From Streptomyces varsoviensis (lineage in GTDB: Bacteria > Actinomycetota > Actinomycetes > Streptomycetales > Streptomycetaceae): a stretch of 64,000 nucleotides of DNA. The notes under the pieces were generated by a model. That model was not told the origin of the DNA and did not search any database. It saw only the letters and a list, made by a program, of their open reading frames with translations. The stretch lies in NCBI RefSeq assembly GCF_000718635.1, contig NZ_JOBF01000004.1, positions 220,630 through 284,629 on the forward strand, written 5' to 3'. The position numbers and the translations under genes were made by a program. Below are positions 8,086 through 15,341 of this stretch, in pieces. Numbering within the stretch: position 1 is the first letter of the stretch; each line of letters opens with the position of its first letter.

Positions 8086-8774
8086 GGGGCGGGGAGAGCC
8101 CCGGGCGGCGAGTGGACGTTGCCGGCCTCGTCCATGTCCTCGTCAACGTCAACGTCCTTGTCCTTGACCTTGTCATTGTCCCGAGCGGCAGCGGGCCCGT
8201 GTGATTCGTGCTCGCCGCTTCTGTGGAAATGTCGCCCAAGCATCAATCGCACCAGGCGTTGCCGCGTTCCCAATAGGTGCGTGCCGGTCGGGATCGGTGA
8301 TGTTTCTGAGGCTGCCGGTAGCTAATTCCGCTGCATTCAAAGCTAGTTGTTATCTCGCTGCACATAGCCCACTGGAATATCACGCGGCTATTCGCTCCCT
8401 CGGGGCGCAGGAACGCACGAGGGAGCACAGGAGCGGTGGCCGTGCGGGCCGCGGTCGGCGGCCGGCGGCTGCCCTGGCGCGGCGGAGCCGTGGGAACGTT
8501 TCTCGCCCGCGCTTGCTTTTTGGCTGCCGCGCCGCCTCGGCAGATCAAAAGTCTCTCGCCTGGCGGTCCGTCCGTTGCTGTCCCCTGGGAGTGCGCGTAG
8601 ATAAATTACGCAGCGCTTTGTGTGCAGGGCCGAAGCCCGCAGGGCGCTTGGCTCAATGGGGGCAATTGCGCGGCGGAGCCCGATTCGCATGGCCGGTTGT
8701 TCCCTGTTTATGGGCGCGTACCGCCTGCGAGACTCGCGGCGCTGAGACCACACTCGTAAGAGGGAGAGTCGAGC
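8086..8774. other. Gene-poor, AT-richer stretch
   Basis: No convincing gene. Base composition drops compared with the flanks, especially around 8320-8400 and 8590-8620. A short inverted repeat GCGTA-GATAAAT-TACGC lies near 8595-8611, and GAGGGAGAG just before 8775 is the ribosome site of the next gene. Open frames on either strand lack the expected third-position G/C bias. It is probably a promoter region plus foreign flanking DNA. Confidence 0.5.
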
Positions 8775-9497
8775 ATGGCGCAGGACGGGTACAGCATCTC
8801 CATCGAGATGGATGACGCGACAACCAACAGGCTCCGCGAAGGAGGCTTCCGTCTGTACGGCTTCAGGGGGGTGCGCAGTTCGTCGTCCAACGGCAGGCCG
8901 TTGGTCTGGTTCAGCTCCCTGGGCTACATGACGGCGACGGAGATCTCCTGGGCGCCGCAACTGAAGGCATTCACTTCGCACTCTCAGATCATCCCCGACG
9001 GGCGAGTGACCGCCAGCAACTCGTACAACATCGAGCTCGGCCAGACTCTGGAGGTCAAGAGCATCACGGGGACGGGCACCGTATCGCCTGACGGGCTTCA
9101 GGGGGCCGTGTCCGTCTACAACGAGACGAGCACCGAGTTCACCACCGGCATCTCCCAGCGGAGCGATGTGGGCGACACCTCGTCGTTCAACCCCCTCTGT
9201 GCTTTCCCGCTGTTCGGGGGAAACATCAACGTGTTCACCCCGGTGGAGAAAGTACTGCTGTTCTTCGCCTCGGACTCGATCAACACCGGCACCGTCATCG
9301 AGCGGGCATTCGCTCCCGGCCTGCTGATCGACGTGACCGGGGTGGGTCACCGTAGCGTCCAGTACCACATCAACACCGGGTGGTCGCCCAGCGAGATCTG
9401 GGCAAGGAAGATAAGCGCTCGCGACAACATCGTGCCGCTGCTGGTCGAGTCGCCCAACGAACTGGCGCACGACGCCGAACGGTTGAGCAAGAAGTAG
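8775..9497 (+). CDS. Orphan beta-rich protein (unknown function)
   Basis: 240 residues from ATG 8775 with GAGGGAGAG upstream. There is no signal peptide or transmembrane helix. The composition is rich in Ser, Thr, Asn, Val and Ile, with alternating patterns typical of beta-sheet proteins (VTASNSYNIELGQTLEVKSITG; VSVYNETSTEFTTGISQ; VEKVLLFFASDSINTG; SVQYHINTGWSP). Asn-, Lys- and AT-ending codons are commoner than in neighbouring genes, suggesting horizontal transfer. I do not recognise the family. A pore-forming toxin, lectin or capsid-like fold would fit this composition, but nothing proves it. The next gene, 68 bases downstream, encodes another orphan. Confidence 0.7.
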   Translation: MAQDGYSISIEMDDATTNRLREGGFRLYGFRGVRSSSSNGRPLVWFSSLGYMTATEISWAPQLKAFTSHSQIIPDGRVTASNSYNIELGQTLEVKSITGTGTVSPDGLQGAVSVYNETSTEFTTGISQRSDVGDTSSFNPLCAFPLFGGNINVFTPVEKVLLFFASDSINTGTVIERAFAPGLLIDVTGVGHRSVQYHINTGWSPSEIWARKISARDNIVPLLVESPNELAHDAERLSKK

Positions 9498-9565
9498 TGG
9501 CGGACCGGGATGATGGCAGTGGGCCCGAATCTTCAGGATTTGGGCCCACAGTCCGTGGGGGGACA

Positions 9566-9976
9566 ATGACGGAGGTCAAGTCCGACACTCGGCGCATCTA
9601 TGGAGATGGAAGGTGGACGTACGGCGAGTTCACCTTCGGCCTGCGCTACAACGCTGAGAGCATTTACGCCTTTCTTGACGTGGCCGAAGCTCAGTACTTC
9701 TGGGGGGCCGGGTGGTGGTACGCCACGACGAAATACCCGGCGAAGATCAGCCCCGCCTCTTTCACGGTTACCGTGGGCCGACAAGTGATCATCGATGAAA
9801 CAGAGGTGAGGAAGGACCTCCCGCACCCGAGCGGGCGGGTTCAAAGCGGCAGCGTGATGTACTGGGGCGACGCCACTTATACATTCTCCGGCGCTGCTGT
9901 CATGTTCGGACCGTACTGGGAAGAGACGAGGCTCGTCGTCCCCTCGGAAACCTGGCGCTTCGACCTCAAGGCGTGA
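9566..9976 (+). CDS. Second orphan beta-rich protein, Trp/Tyr-rich
   Basis: 136 residues from ATG 9566, with a GGGGGGA ribosome site. It is aromatic-rich (RWTYGEFTFGLRYN; QYFWGAGWWYATTKYP; VMYWGDATYTFSG; MFGPYWEETR), with no signal peptide and no cysteines. It reads as an all-beta domain of ~130 residues, the size of small lectins or aegerolysin-like proteins, but I see no diagnostic motif. It probably forms a two-gene unit with the 240-residue protein before it. A tandem duplication of about 33 bp (ggccgccggtcccgcatccc) follows the stop at about 9988-10050. Confidence 0.65.
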   Translation: MTEVKSDTRRIYGDGRWTYGEFTFGLRYNAESIYAFLDVAEAQYFWGAGWWYATTKYPAKISPASFTVTVGRQVIIDETEVRKDLPHPSGRVQSGSVMYWGDATYTFSGAAVMFGPYWEETRLVVPSETWRFDLKA

Positions 9977-10132
9977 GGGGCGCTGGGGGCCGCCGGCCGC
10001 CGGTCCCGCATCCCCCGCCGGCCGCCGGTCCCGCATCCCCCGCCGCCCGCCGCCCGCCGCCGGCCGAGAGGGGCGTTGGGGCCACGCGTTGGCCAACAGG
10101 GGGGGCGGGCCGGTAAGATCATCTACGTAACC

Positions 10133-10226
10133 CCGGCGCGCAGCCGGGAGTCACGCGTCTGTGGTCCAAGGCAAGACGCCCGCCATCCAGCGGGAAATGC
10201 AGGTGCAAGGCCTGCCGGGCGCTCCA
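10133..10226 (+). ncRNA. tRNA-like structured RNA (candidate)
   Basis: Three consecutive arms follow tRNA spacing. A D-like arm has stem GTCT (10157-10160) and AGAC (10174-10177) around a 13-base loop gtggtccaaggca. One base (G10178) follows, then an anticodon-like arm CCCGC-CATCCA-GCGGG (10179-10194), a 4-base variable region AAAT, and a T-like arm GCAGG-TGCAAGG-CCTGC (10199-10215). Then come CGGGCGC, T and CCA (10216-10226). The 5' strand that should pair with CGGGCGC is not complementary, the anticodon loop has six bases, and the T-loop lacks TTCRA. It is therefore not a normal tRNA. Upstream, CCCGGC-GCGCA-GCCGGG forms another hairpin, and a terminator follows three bases after CCA. Confidence 0.45.
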
Positions 10227-10229
10227 TGC

Positions 10230-10262
10230 GAAGCCCCCGTACTCAGCGAGTACGGGGGCTTC
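10230..10262 (+). terminator. Strong intrinsic terminator after the tRNA-like element
   Basis: Perfect 15-bp inverted repeat (GAAGCCCCCGTACTC and complement) with an AGC loop, followed by ggcgttttcc. It would end the transcript of the tRNA-like RNA; from 10263 to 10471 I see no gene. Confidence 0.8.
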
Positions 10263-10471
10263 GGCGTTTTCCCGGCCTCGGACGCCGCCCTGCCGCGAGG
10301 TTGGTGCGTGCCCCGTGTCGTAACCCCACCGCTCGAAGTGAGTCGCCGATGAGATGGCGACGGAAGGTGTCACGCCTTGCCTCGCTGCGCTGTCAGTAGT
10401 GCGGAAGCGAAAGCGGGCCCTGGCCTGGGAGTGAGTGGGGCAGGGCTGGAGCGGGCTGTTACGGGAGAGGG

Positions 10472-10993
10472 ATGGTGAGGATGAAGGCCGTCATCGTGTG
10501 CGTCTCCGTGTCGCACGGCAACACGCGGCGCGTCGCCGACAGCATGGCCGAGGTGCTGGAGGCGAGGGTCGTCACTCCTGAGGAGGCCGATGTGGGGGAG
10601 GTGGGCGAGGCGGACATCGTGGGGTTCGGCTCGGGCGTCTTCTACGGGCGGCTCCACCCGCGCTTGACGGGCTTCGTACGGTCGTTGCCGGGGGTTTCGG
10701 CGCCCCCCGGCGGCGAGCGGCGCGGGGCGTTCGTCTTCGCCACGAGCGGCCTCCCGGAGCTGTCGCTGGTCTTCTCGTACGCCCGCCCCCTGTCTCAGCT
10801 CCTCCAAGGCAAGGGCTTCGAGGTCGAAGCAACCTTCTCGTGCCGAGCCCTCGACACCTGGGCCCCCTTCAAACCCCTCGGCGGCCTCCACAAACACCGC
10901 CCCAACGCCGCCGACATCGCCGCCGCCCGAGCCTTCGCCGGAGAGCTGGGGCGCCGGCGGGCGGGGGCGGGGGCGCGGGCGCCTTGGGCGTGA
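10472..10993 (+). CDS. Flavodoxin-family protein
   Basis: 173 residues. The N-terminal flavodoxin fold is clear: VIVCVSVSHGNTRRVADSMAEVL (phosphate-binding loop for FMN), DIVGFGSGVFYGRLHPRLTGFV (second FMN loop), and RGAFVFATSGLPE. It resembles short flavodoxin or menaquinone-dependent protoporphyrinogen-oxidase-like (HemG) proteins and would carry FMN as a one- or two-electron carrier in the cytoplasm. The C-terminal ~20 residues are Arg/Ala/Gly-rich and poorly conserved in character. ATG 10472 is preceded by GGGAGAGGG; ATG 10481 is an alternative. There is no obvious redox partner nearby, and the gene abuts a repeat desert. Confidence 0.85.
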   Translation: MVRMKAVIVCVSVSHGNTRRVADSMAEVLEARVVTPEEADVGEVGEADIVGFGSGVFYGRLHPRLTGFVRSLPGVSAPPGGERRGAFVFATSGLPELSLVFSYARPLSQLLQGKGFEVEATFSCRALDTWAPFKPLGGLHKHRPNAADIAAARAFAGELGRRRAGAGARAPWA

Positions 10994-13091
10994 GGGTGGG
11001 GTGGTGGGGTGGTCGGGTGGTGGTTCAAGTCAGAGCAGGGGGGAGGGCATTGGGGCTGGTTTGCTGCCTGCGGCTGAGGTGGGGGGAGTGTCACGGCTCG
11101 TTGCAGGGTGGGGTGGTATTGCGCCCGGTTGGGCGCGGGTTTCGTCTCGGGCCCTCCGGGCCCAGGGCGCTGGCAGCGGCGGGGGGAGGGGGCCGGGCTG
11201 GGGGCCGGTTTGCTGTCCGTCGGTCGGTGGGTGTCTGGGGTTAGAGAGGGCTCGCTGCGCTTCGCCGCTGGCTGCTGCCGCGAGGTGGCCGTTGTGGCTG
11301 TTCGGCTGCGGGGTCGTGAGGGCTTGCGGCCCAAGGATCCAACAGCGGTGGGGCGGCTGCGCCCTGAGCCGGTTAACCGCCTGCGGCGCTGCTGGGACCT
11401 AACGCTAAGGACAGGCTCCGCTGCGCTCCGCCGCCGGCGGCTGCGGCACGGTTGGGCGCGGCGGACGGTCAGGTGCGAGTTTCGCCTCGGGCCCTTCGGC
11501 CCCATAGCGGGGCATGGGGGAGCGGGGGCCTGATGTCGGTTGGCCGCTGCGGGTGGGGTTGGACCTGGGGCCCAGGAAGGCTCCGCTGCGCTCCGCCGCT
11601 GGCGGCTGGGGCGGGGGTGGTTGGCTGTCTGCGGCTCGGTGGGGGCGGGGGTTACAGATCGCCGCTGGGTGGGGCGGTATTGCGCCTGGTTGGGTGCGGG
11701 TTTCGTCTCGGGCCCTCCGGGCCCAGGGCGCTGGCAGCGGCGGGGGAGGGGGCCGGGCTGGGGTCCGGTTCGCTGTCCGTCGGCCGGTGGGTGCCTGGGG
11801 TTAGAGAGGGCTCGCTGCGCTTCGCCGCTGGCTGCTGCCGCGAGGTCGCCGTGGCCGGTTCGTCGGGTGCGGCTCGGGGAGGGGCGCGGGCCTGTGATCC
11901 ACATGATTCGGCAGGGGGCGGCGCGCTGCGCTGCGCCGGGTGCGCTGGCCGTTCGGGTGTCGTTTCCGCCCGTAAGGCAGGGGGCTGAGGGTGGGGAAAC
12001 TCCACTCTGACGCTCAGCGGGTCCGATATGTCCGGACTGGGAGGTTGAATGTGCAACGGGGTGGGGTTGCCGACCGATTCAGCGTCCGGAATGGCGCTTT
12101 TGTCGGGTGGTAATCGCACTCTACCGGCTGGTAGGGCGCCCAAGCTCTACCGCAGGGCCGCGTCCGTATTCCCTCGTGGCGGTGGTCAGCGGGGTAGTGC
12201 GGCGGGGCTTTCCTGACCCCCGGCCGGTGCCTGCCGCCCCCCGCCCGGGGGGCGATGCGCCCGGCTCGGAAGTTGAACGGGCAATGGGGTGCGGTTGCCG
12301 CCCGCCTCTACGGCCGGAATGGCGTCTTTGTCGGGTGCTGGCCCAACCCTGCGAGCAGGCTCGGCAAGGGTGCAGTGCGCCGAAACCTTTCCGCGCCCGA
12401 CCGCAACCCCGCCCGCAGCGGACGACCAATCCCCGGTCGCCCTGGGCCCCAGTTCCCCGCCGGGGCCGCTCCCTCATAGGCCCCTCCGGGGTTAGTGCGC
12501 CCCGGTGGGTCGGCTCCGGGAGGTTGAATAGGCAACATGGTGCCTTACCGGCCGGTTTTGCGTCCGGAAAGGTGCTTTTGTCGGGCGGTAGGGCAACCCT
12601 ACCTGCGAGTAACGGGAATCGCGGCCGCACCCGGTGGGCGGAGCGCAGCGGAGGCTCTTTGACCTTGGCTGGCGTCGTACCCGCAGCGGGCGAACCGGCC
12701 TCAGCCCCCGCCCCCGCTGCCCCCCCAATGCTCCGCTGTGGGTCCGAAGGGCCCGAGACGAAACCCGCACCTGACCAGCCCCGGCGGCGCCCGAGGTACC
12801 CCAGCCCAGCCCCGGCCGTTGTCCGCAAGGCGCTCCGCCGCCTTGCTCAGTGCGCCCGGGGCGGTACCCAGCAGCTTCCGCACTTCGCCACGAGTTCGGC
12901 GATCCGCGCCAGGCGGTCCGGGTCCGGATCGAGCCCCTACCTGGCCCACGCCCGGAGGTGGGTGGCAGGTCCTCGGCGGGCGTCAATAGCGGGCCTCGGA
13001 CGTGGGGTTGAAGCTGTCGTAGGGGAAGGCTCTAGCGTTTTGGGCAGGGCCAGGCGGGTTCGGGGCCCGTGGGGGTTGTTGGGCGGGGGCG
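10994..13091. repeat. Repeat desert with two R1 copies and three R2 copies
   Basis: About 2.1 kb without a convincing gene. R1 copies (~183 bp each) lie at 11106-11289 and 11667-11847. Each runs from ggtattgcgcc, through tttcgtctcgg and cgctggcagcggcgg, to ctcgctgcgcttcgccgctg and gctgctgccgcga. R2 copies lie at 12044-12128, 12272-12365 and 12522-12615. The third carries a GGTAGGG-CAA-CCCTACC hairpin. Partial R1 pieces occur at 11465-11510 and, inverted, at 12735-12775. A short fragment around 12858-12945 on the minus strand (LDPDPDRLARIAELVAKC) looks like the relic of a gene. Long open frames here are repeat translations. Confidence 0.75.
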
Positions 13092-13865
13092 GTGGTGGTG
13101 GCGGTGGCTTGGGTGATCGGGGATGTGGCTCGGATGTCGGGGGTTACGGCCCGGGCACTGCGGCATTACGGCGAGATCGGGTTGGTGCCGCCGGCGTGGG
13201 TCGGGGCCAATGGGCGCCGTTACTACGAGGAGCGTCAACTGTTGCGGTTGCAGCAGGTTCTTGTGTTGCGGGAGTTGGGGCTGGGGCTGGCCGAGATCGC
13301 CCAGATTCTGGCCGCCCAGGTCGACGAGGTGGAGGCCCTGCGGGGGCACCGCCGCCGGCTGCTCGCCGAGCGGGACCGGCTGAACGCCCTCGCCGGCGTC
13401 GTGACCCGCACGATCAACGAACTGGAGCAGTCCAGGAAGGAAGGCACAGACATGATCACTATCAGCCGGCCGGAGAACCTGTTCGAAGGCGTACGGTCCG
13501 CCCAGTGCATGAAGGTCCTGCACGGCTTCCCGGAGCTGGTGGGGGCCGTCGAGGGACGTGCCTCGGCGTTGAGCGAGGCCGAGCGCGAGGCCGACGAGCG
13601 GGAGCGTACGGCGCAGATGGTCCGGCTCGCCGAACTGCTGGCCGTCGGGGTGCCCGCCGGCGCCGACGCCGTGCAGGCCGAGGTCGACGCCCAGTACCGG
13701 ACACTGGCCCGTAGCCGGGCGGCCACCGCCGAGGAATACCGCGCGATCGGCCGTACCTGCGTGGAGAACGAGCACTGGCAGGCGGTGTACGAAGCGATCG
13801 CGCCCGGCCTGGCCGCCTACCAGCGAGCCGCCATCGACGCGTACGCCGATACTCGACTCTCCTGA
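13092..13865 (+). CDS. TipA-like MerR regulator with TipAS antibiotic-binding domain
   Basis: 257 residues. Residues ~8-75 are a MerR winged helix-turn-helix (IGDVARMSGVTARALRHYGEIGL; NGRRYYEERQLLRLQQVLVLRELGLGL). Residues ~80-118 are the dimerisation coiled coil, and residues ~121-257 a TipAS-type globin-like ligand domain. In Streptomyces lividans TipAL and the shorter TipAS are made from one gene and bind thiopeptide antibiotics. Here an AGGAAGGAAGG ribosome site precedes an in-frame ATG at 13452 (MITISRPENLFEG), so a 137-residue TipAS-like product can be made independently. The start of the long form is one of several GTG codons from 13092. The effector could be peptide antibiotics or other multidrug ligands. 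Confidence 0.88.
   Translation: MVVAVAWVIGDVARMSGVTARALRHYGEIGLVPPAWVGANGRRYYEERQLLRLQQVLVLRELGLGLAEIAQILAAQVDEVEALRGHRRRLLAERDRLNALAGVVTRTINELEQSRKEGTDMITISRPENLFEGVRSAQCMKVLHGFPELVGAVEGRASALSEAEREADERERTAQMVRLAELLAVGVPAGADAVQAEVDAQYRTLARSRAATAEEYRAIGRTCVENEHWQAVYEAIAPGLAAYQRAAIDAYADTRLS
13434..13454 (+). promoter_or_regulatory. Internal ribosome binding site and start for a TipAS-like short protein
   Basis: Two overlapping GGAAGG motifs end eight bases before ATG 13452, in frame with the long MerR protein at its residue 121. This is exactly the junction between the DNA-binding/coiled-coil part and the ligand-binding part. Confidence 0.65.
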
Positions 13866-13879
13866 CGGCCCCCGAGTCA

Positions 13880-13933
13880 GGGCCGGGTGGCGAGAAACCG
13901 CACCGGGGGGAGCGGTGGGCCGCCACCCGGCCC
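13880..13933 (+). terminator. Long-armed hairpin after the TipA-like gene
   Basis: A perfect 13-bp inverted repeat, GGGCCGGGTGGCG (13880-13892) and its complement (13921-13933), encloses 28 bases. It starts 14 bases after the stop and may terminate the MerR gene. The direct repeat TGGCGAGAAACCG (13889-13901 and 13936-13948) overlaps it and could instead be a regulatory site for the next gene. Confidence 0.45.
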
Positions 13934-14007
13934 GCTGGCGAGAAACCGTTGGAAACTGTCACTCTCGCCACTGGGGCGAGCCCCAGAGCCCGCATAGCGT
14001 CGGCCGC

Positions 14008-14451
14008 ATGAACATTGCCGGCCTTCTCCCCTACGTCATGCCGGTCGCTATCGGCCTCGTCGTCGTGCTGTCGCTGTCGCTCGTCCCCGAACAGCACCGC
14101 CAGCCCTTGAACGCCCTCGCGATCGCCGGGGCCGGAGGCGTGTACTTCTCGGGCGGCGGCATGGGCGTCTGGGAACTGCCCTTCGGGGCGCTGATGTTGT
14201 ACGTCGCCTACCGAGGGCTCACGTCCTGGACGTTCATCGGCGTCGGCTGGCTGCTGCACACCGCCTGGGACATCGTCCACCACCTGAAGGGAAGCCCGAT
14301 CCTGCCCTTCGCGCACGACTCGTCCCTGGGCTGCGCGATCTGCGACCCGGTCATCGCGCTGTGGTGCTTCCGCGGCGGCCCGCCCCTCCGGGAACTCCTG
14401 CCGGGCGGCCGGCAGCGCGGAGCGTTGCAACACCCCGGTTTGCAGGAGTAG
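14008..14451 (+). CDS. DUF6010-like integral membrane protein
   Basis: 147 residues from ATG 14008; the frame is open further upstream, but nothing before this ATG looks coding. Four hydrophobic segments are seen (LLPYVMPVAIGLVVVLSLSLV; ALAIAGAGGVYFSGGGMGVWE; FGALMLYVAYRGL; WTFIGVGWLLHTAWDIVHHL), followed by a conserved-looking loop FAHDSSLGCAICDPVIALWCF. The His-His pair and two Cys residues could bind a metal. It resembles the DUF6010 family of unknown function as I remember it. The gene stands alone between the TipA-like regulator and the convergent isomerase gene. Confidence 0.7.
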   Translation: MNIAGLLPYVMPVAIGLVVVLSLSLVPEQHRQPLNALAIAGAGGVYFSGGGMGVWELPFGALMLYVAYRGLTSWTFIGVGWLLHTAWDIVHHLKGSPILPFAHDSSLGCAICDPVIALWCFRGGPPLRELLPGGRQRGALQHPGLQE

Positions 14452-14542
14452 GAGTGCGGGAGTAGTCGTCAGTCGGGCCTCGGCCCCCTTGCCCTGCTCG
14501 CTTCTGCCAGGGCCCCGCGGCCCTGGCCTAGGCAGCCCTGGC

Positions 14543-14833
14543 CTAGGCGGCCTTGGCCTCCGCCGTCAGGGCGTGGGTGGCCAGTGCCGTCACGTCGAAG
14601 TCGGCGTACGGCCGGATGGGCAGGCTGTTGAACGCCTCCACCAGGGCGTCCGCGTCGGCCGCGGACCACAGGCCGATGTTGGCGCGCTTGCCGGGCACCG
14701 ACCAGATCTGGCGCAGTACGCCCTCGGCCATCAGCTCGCGGCCCCGCTCGCGCTCGCGCCTGATCAGGTCCGCCTGCTCGTCCGCGGGCAGCTCGTAGAC
14801 GCGGGTGACGTCGATGCGTACCAGGAATTCCAC
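14543..14833 (-). CDS. Muconolactone delta-isomerase-like protein
   Basis: 96 residues, the normal length of the family. It starts MEFLVRIDVTRVYELPADEQADLIRRERERGRELMAEG and continues LRQIWSVPGKRANIGLWSAADADALVEAFNSLPIRPYADFDV, the ferredoxin-like alpha/beta-barrel monomer of CatC-like isomerases. CatC converts muconolactone to beta-ketoadipate enol-lactone in catechol degradation. No other catechol-pathway gene is near, so a related substrate is likely. It is transcribed divergently from an ArsR-type regulator, with a 17-bp palindrome in the shared 74-bp gap. Confidence 0.88.
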   Translation of the reverse strand: MEFLVRIDVTRVYELPADEQADLIRRERERGRELMAEGVLRQIWSVPGKRANIGLWSAADADALVEAFNSLPIRPYADFDVTALATHALTAEAKAA

Positions 14834-14861
14834 TCGGGCTCTCCATCTCTTTAATCGATGT

Positions 14862-14878
14862 TCGTCGATTATCGACGA
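14862..14878. promoter_or_regulatory. Perfect palindromic operator between isomerase and arsR genes
   Basis: TCGTCGAT-T-ATCGACGA, arms of 8 bp around one base, lies centrally in the 74-bp gap between the two divergent starts (14833 and 14908). It is the natural binding site for the ArsR-type dimer and would control both genes. Confidence 0.7.
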
Positions 14879-14907
14879 TAAGTCCCGGTGCGTTTAGACT
14901 CAAGGCC

Positions 14908-15264
14908 ATGCCCCGTCAGCTACATCACCCCGACCTCAAGGACACGACGCTCGCCCGAGTCCTGTCGGCGCTGGGCGACCCCGTGCGGCTGCGGATCATC
15001 GCGGTGCTCGCGGACCGCGGCGAGCACCCGCGCGAGGACTTCGACCTCGGCGTCGGGCCGTCGACCGTGAGCCATCACATGAAGACGCTGCGCGAGGCGG
15101 GCCTGACTTACCACCGCCTCGAGGGCACCCGCTGTTTCGTCTCGCTGCGCGAGGACGCGCTCCAACGGTTCCCGGCGGTCGTCGGCAGCGTGCTCCAGGC
15201 CGTGGAGGCCGCGGAGGCCGCGGAGGAAGCAGAGGAGGCGGAGGCCCCCGCCCCTGCCTCATAG
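14908..15264 (+). CDS. ArsR/SmtB-type helix-turn-helix repressor
   Basis: 118 residues. The winged helix-turn-helix spans residues ~10-90 (LARVLSALGDPVRLRIIAVLAD; GPSTVSHHMKTLREAGLTYHRLEGTRCFVSLRED). No metal-binding Cys pair (ELCVCDL-type) is present, so it probably senses an organic ligand or redox state instead of metal. The last ~20 residues are a low-complexity Ala/Glu tail (AEAAEEAEEAEAPAPAS). It is divergent from the muconolactone-isomerase-like gene, with a perfect palindrome between them, and likely represses it. Confidence 0.88.
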   Translation: MPRQLHHPDLKDTTLARVLSALGDPVRLRIIAVLADRGEHPREDFDLGVGPSTVSHHMKTLREAGLTYHRLEGTRCFVSLREDALQRFPAVVGSVLQAVEAAEAAEEAEEAEAPAPAS

Positions 15265-15341
15265 AGCGCAGGTGGCGGAGACCGCCGCCCCATCCGCCTC
15301 ATAGGTCCGGGCCGAACCGGTATTCCCCTCCGCCCCGTCCC

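Noticed and set aside
8201..8815. 204-codon open frame upstream of the orphan pair
   Set aside because: Unusual composition, no ribosome site and overlap with the start of the next gene in another frame.
10157..10226. Functional tRNA gene
   Set aside because: The acceptor stem does not pair, the anticodon loop has six bases and the T-loop lacks the TTC consensus; kept only as a tRNA-like RNA candidate.
10994..12010. Long open frames in the repeat deserts (also 27.0-29.4 kb, 63.5-64.0 kb)
   Set aside because: They are translations of R1/R2 repeats, occur in all frames and strands, and have no ribosome sites or domains.
12858..12945. Gene relic LDPDPDRLARIAELVAKC on the minus strand
   Set aside because: Looks coding-like, but it is under 30 codons with no start or family; too short to call even a pseudogene.
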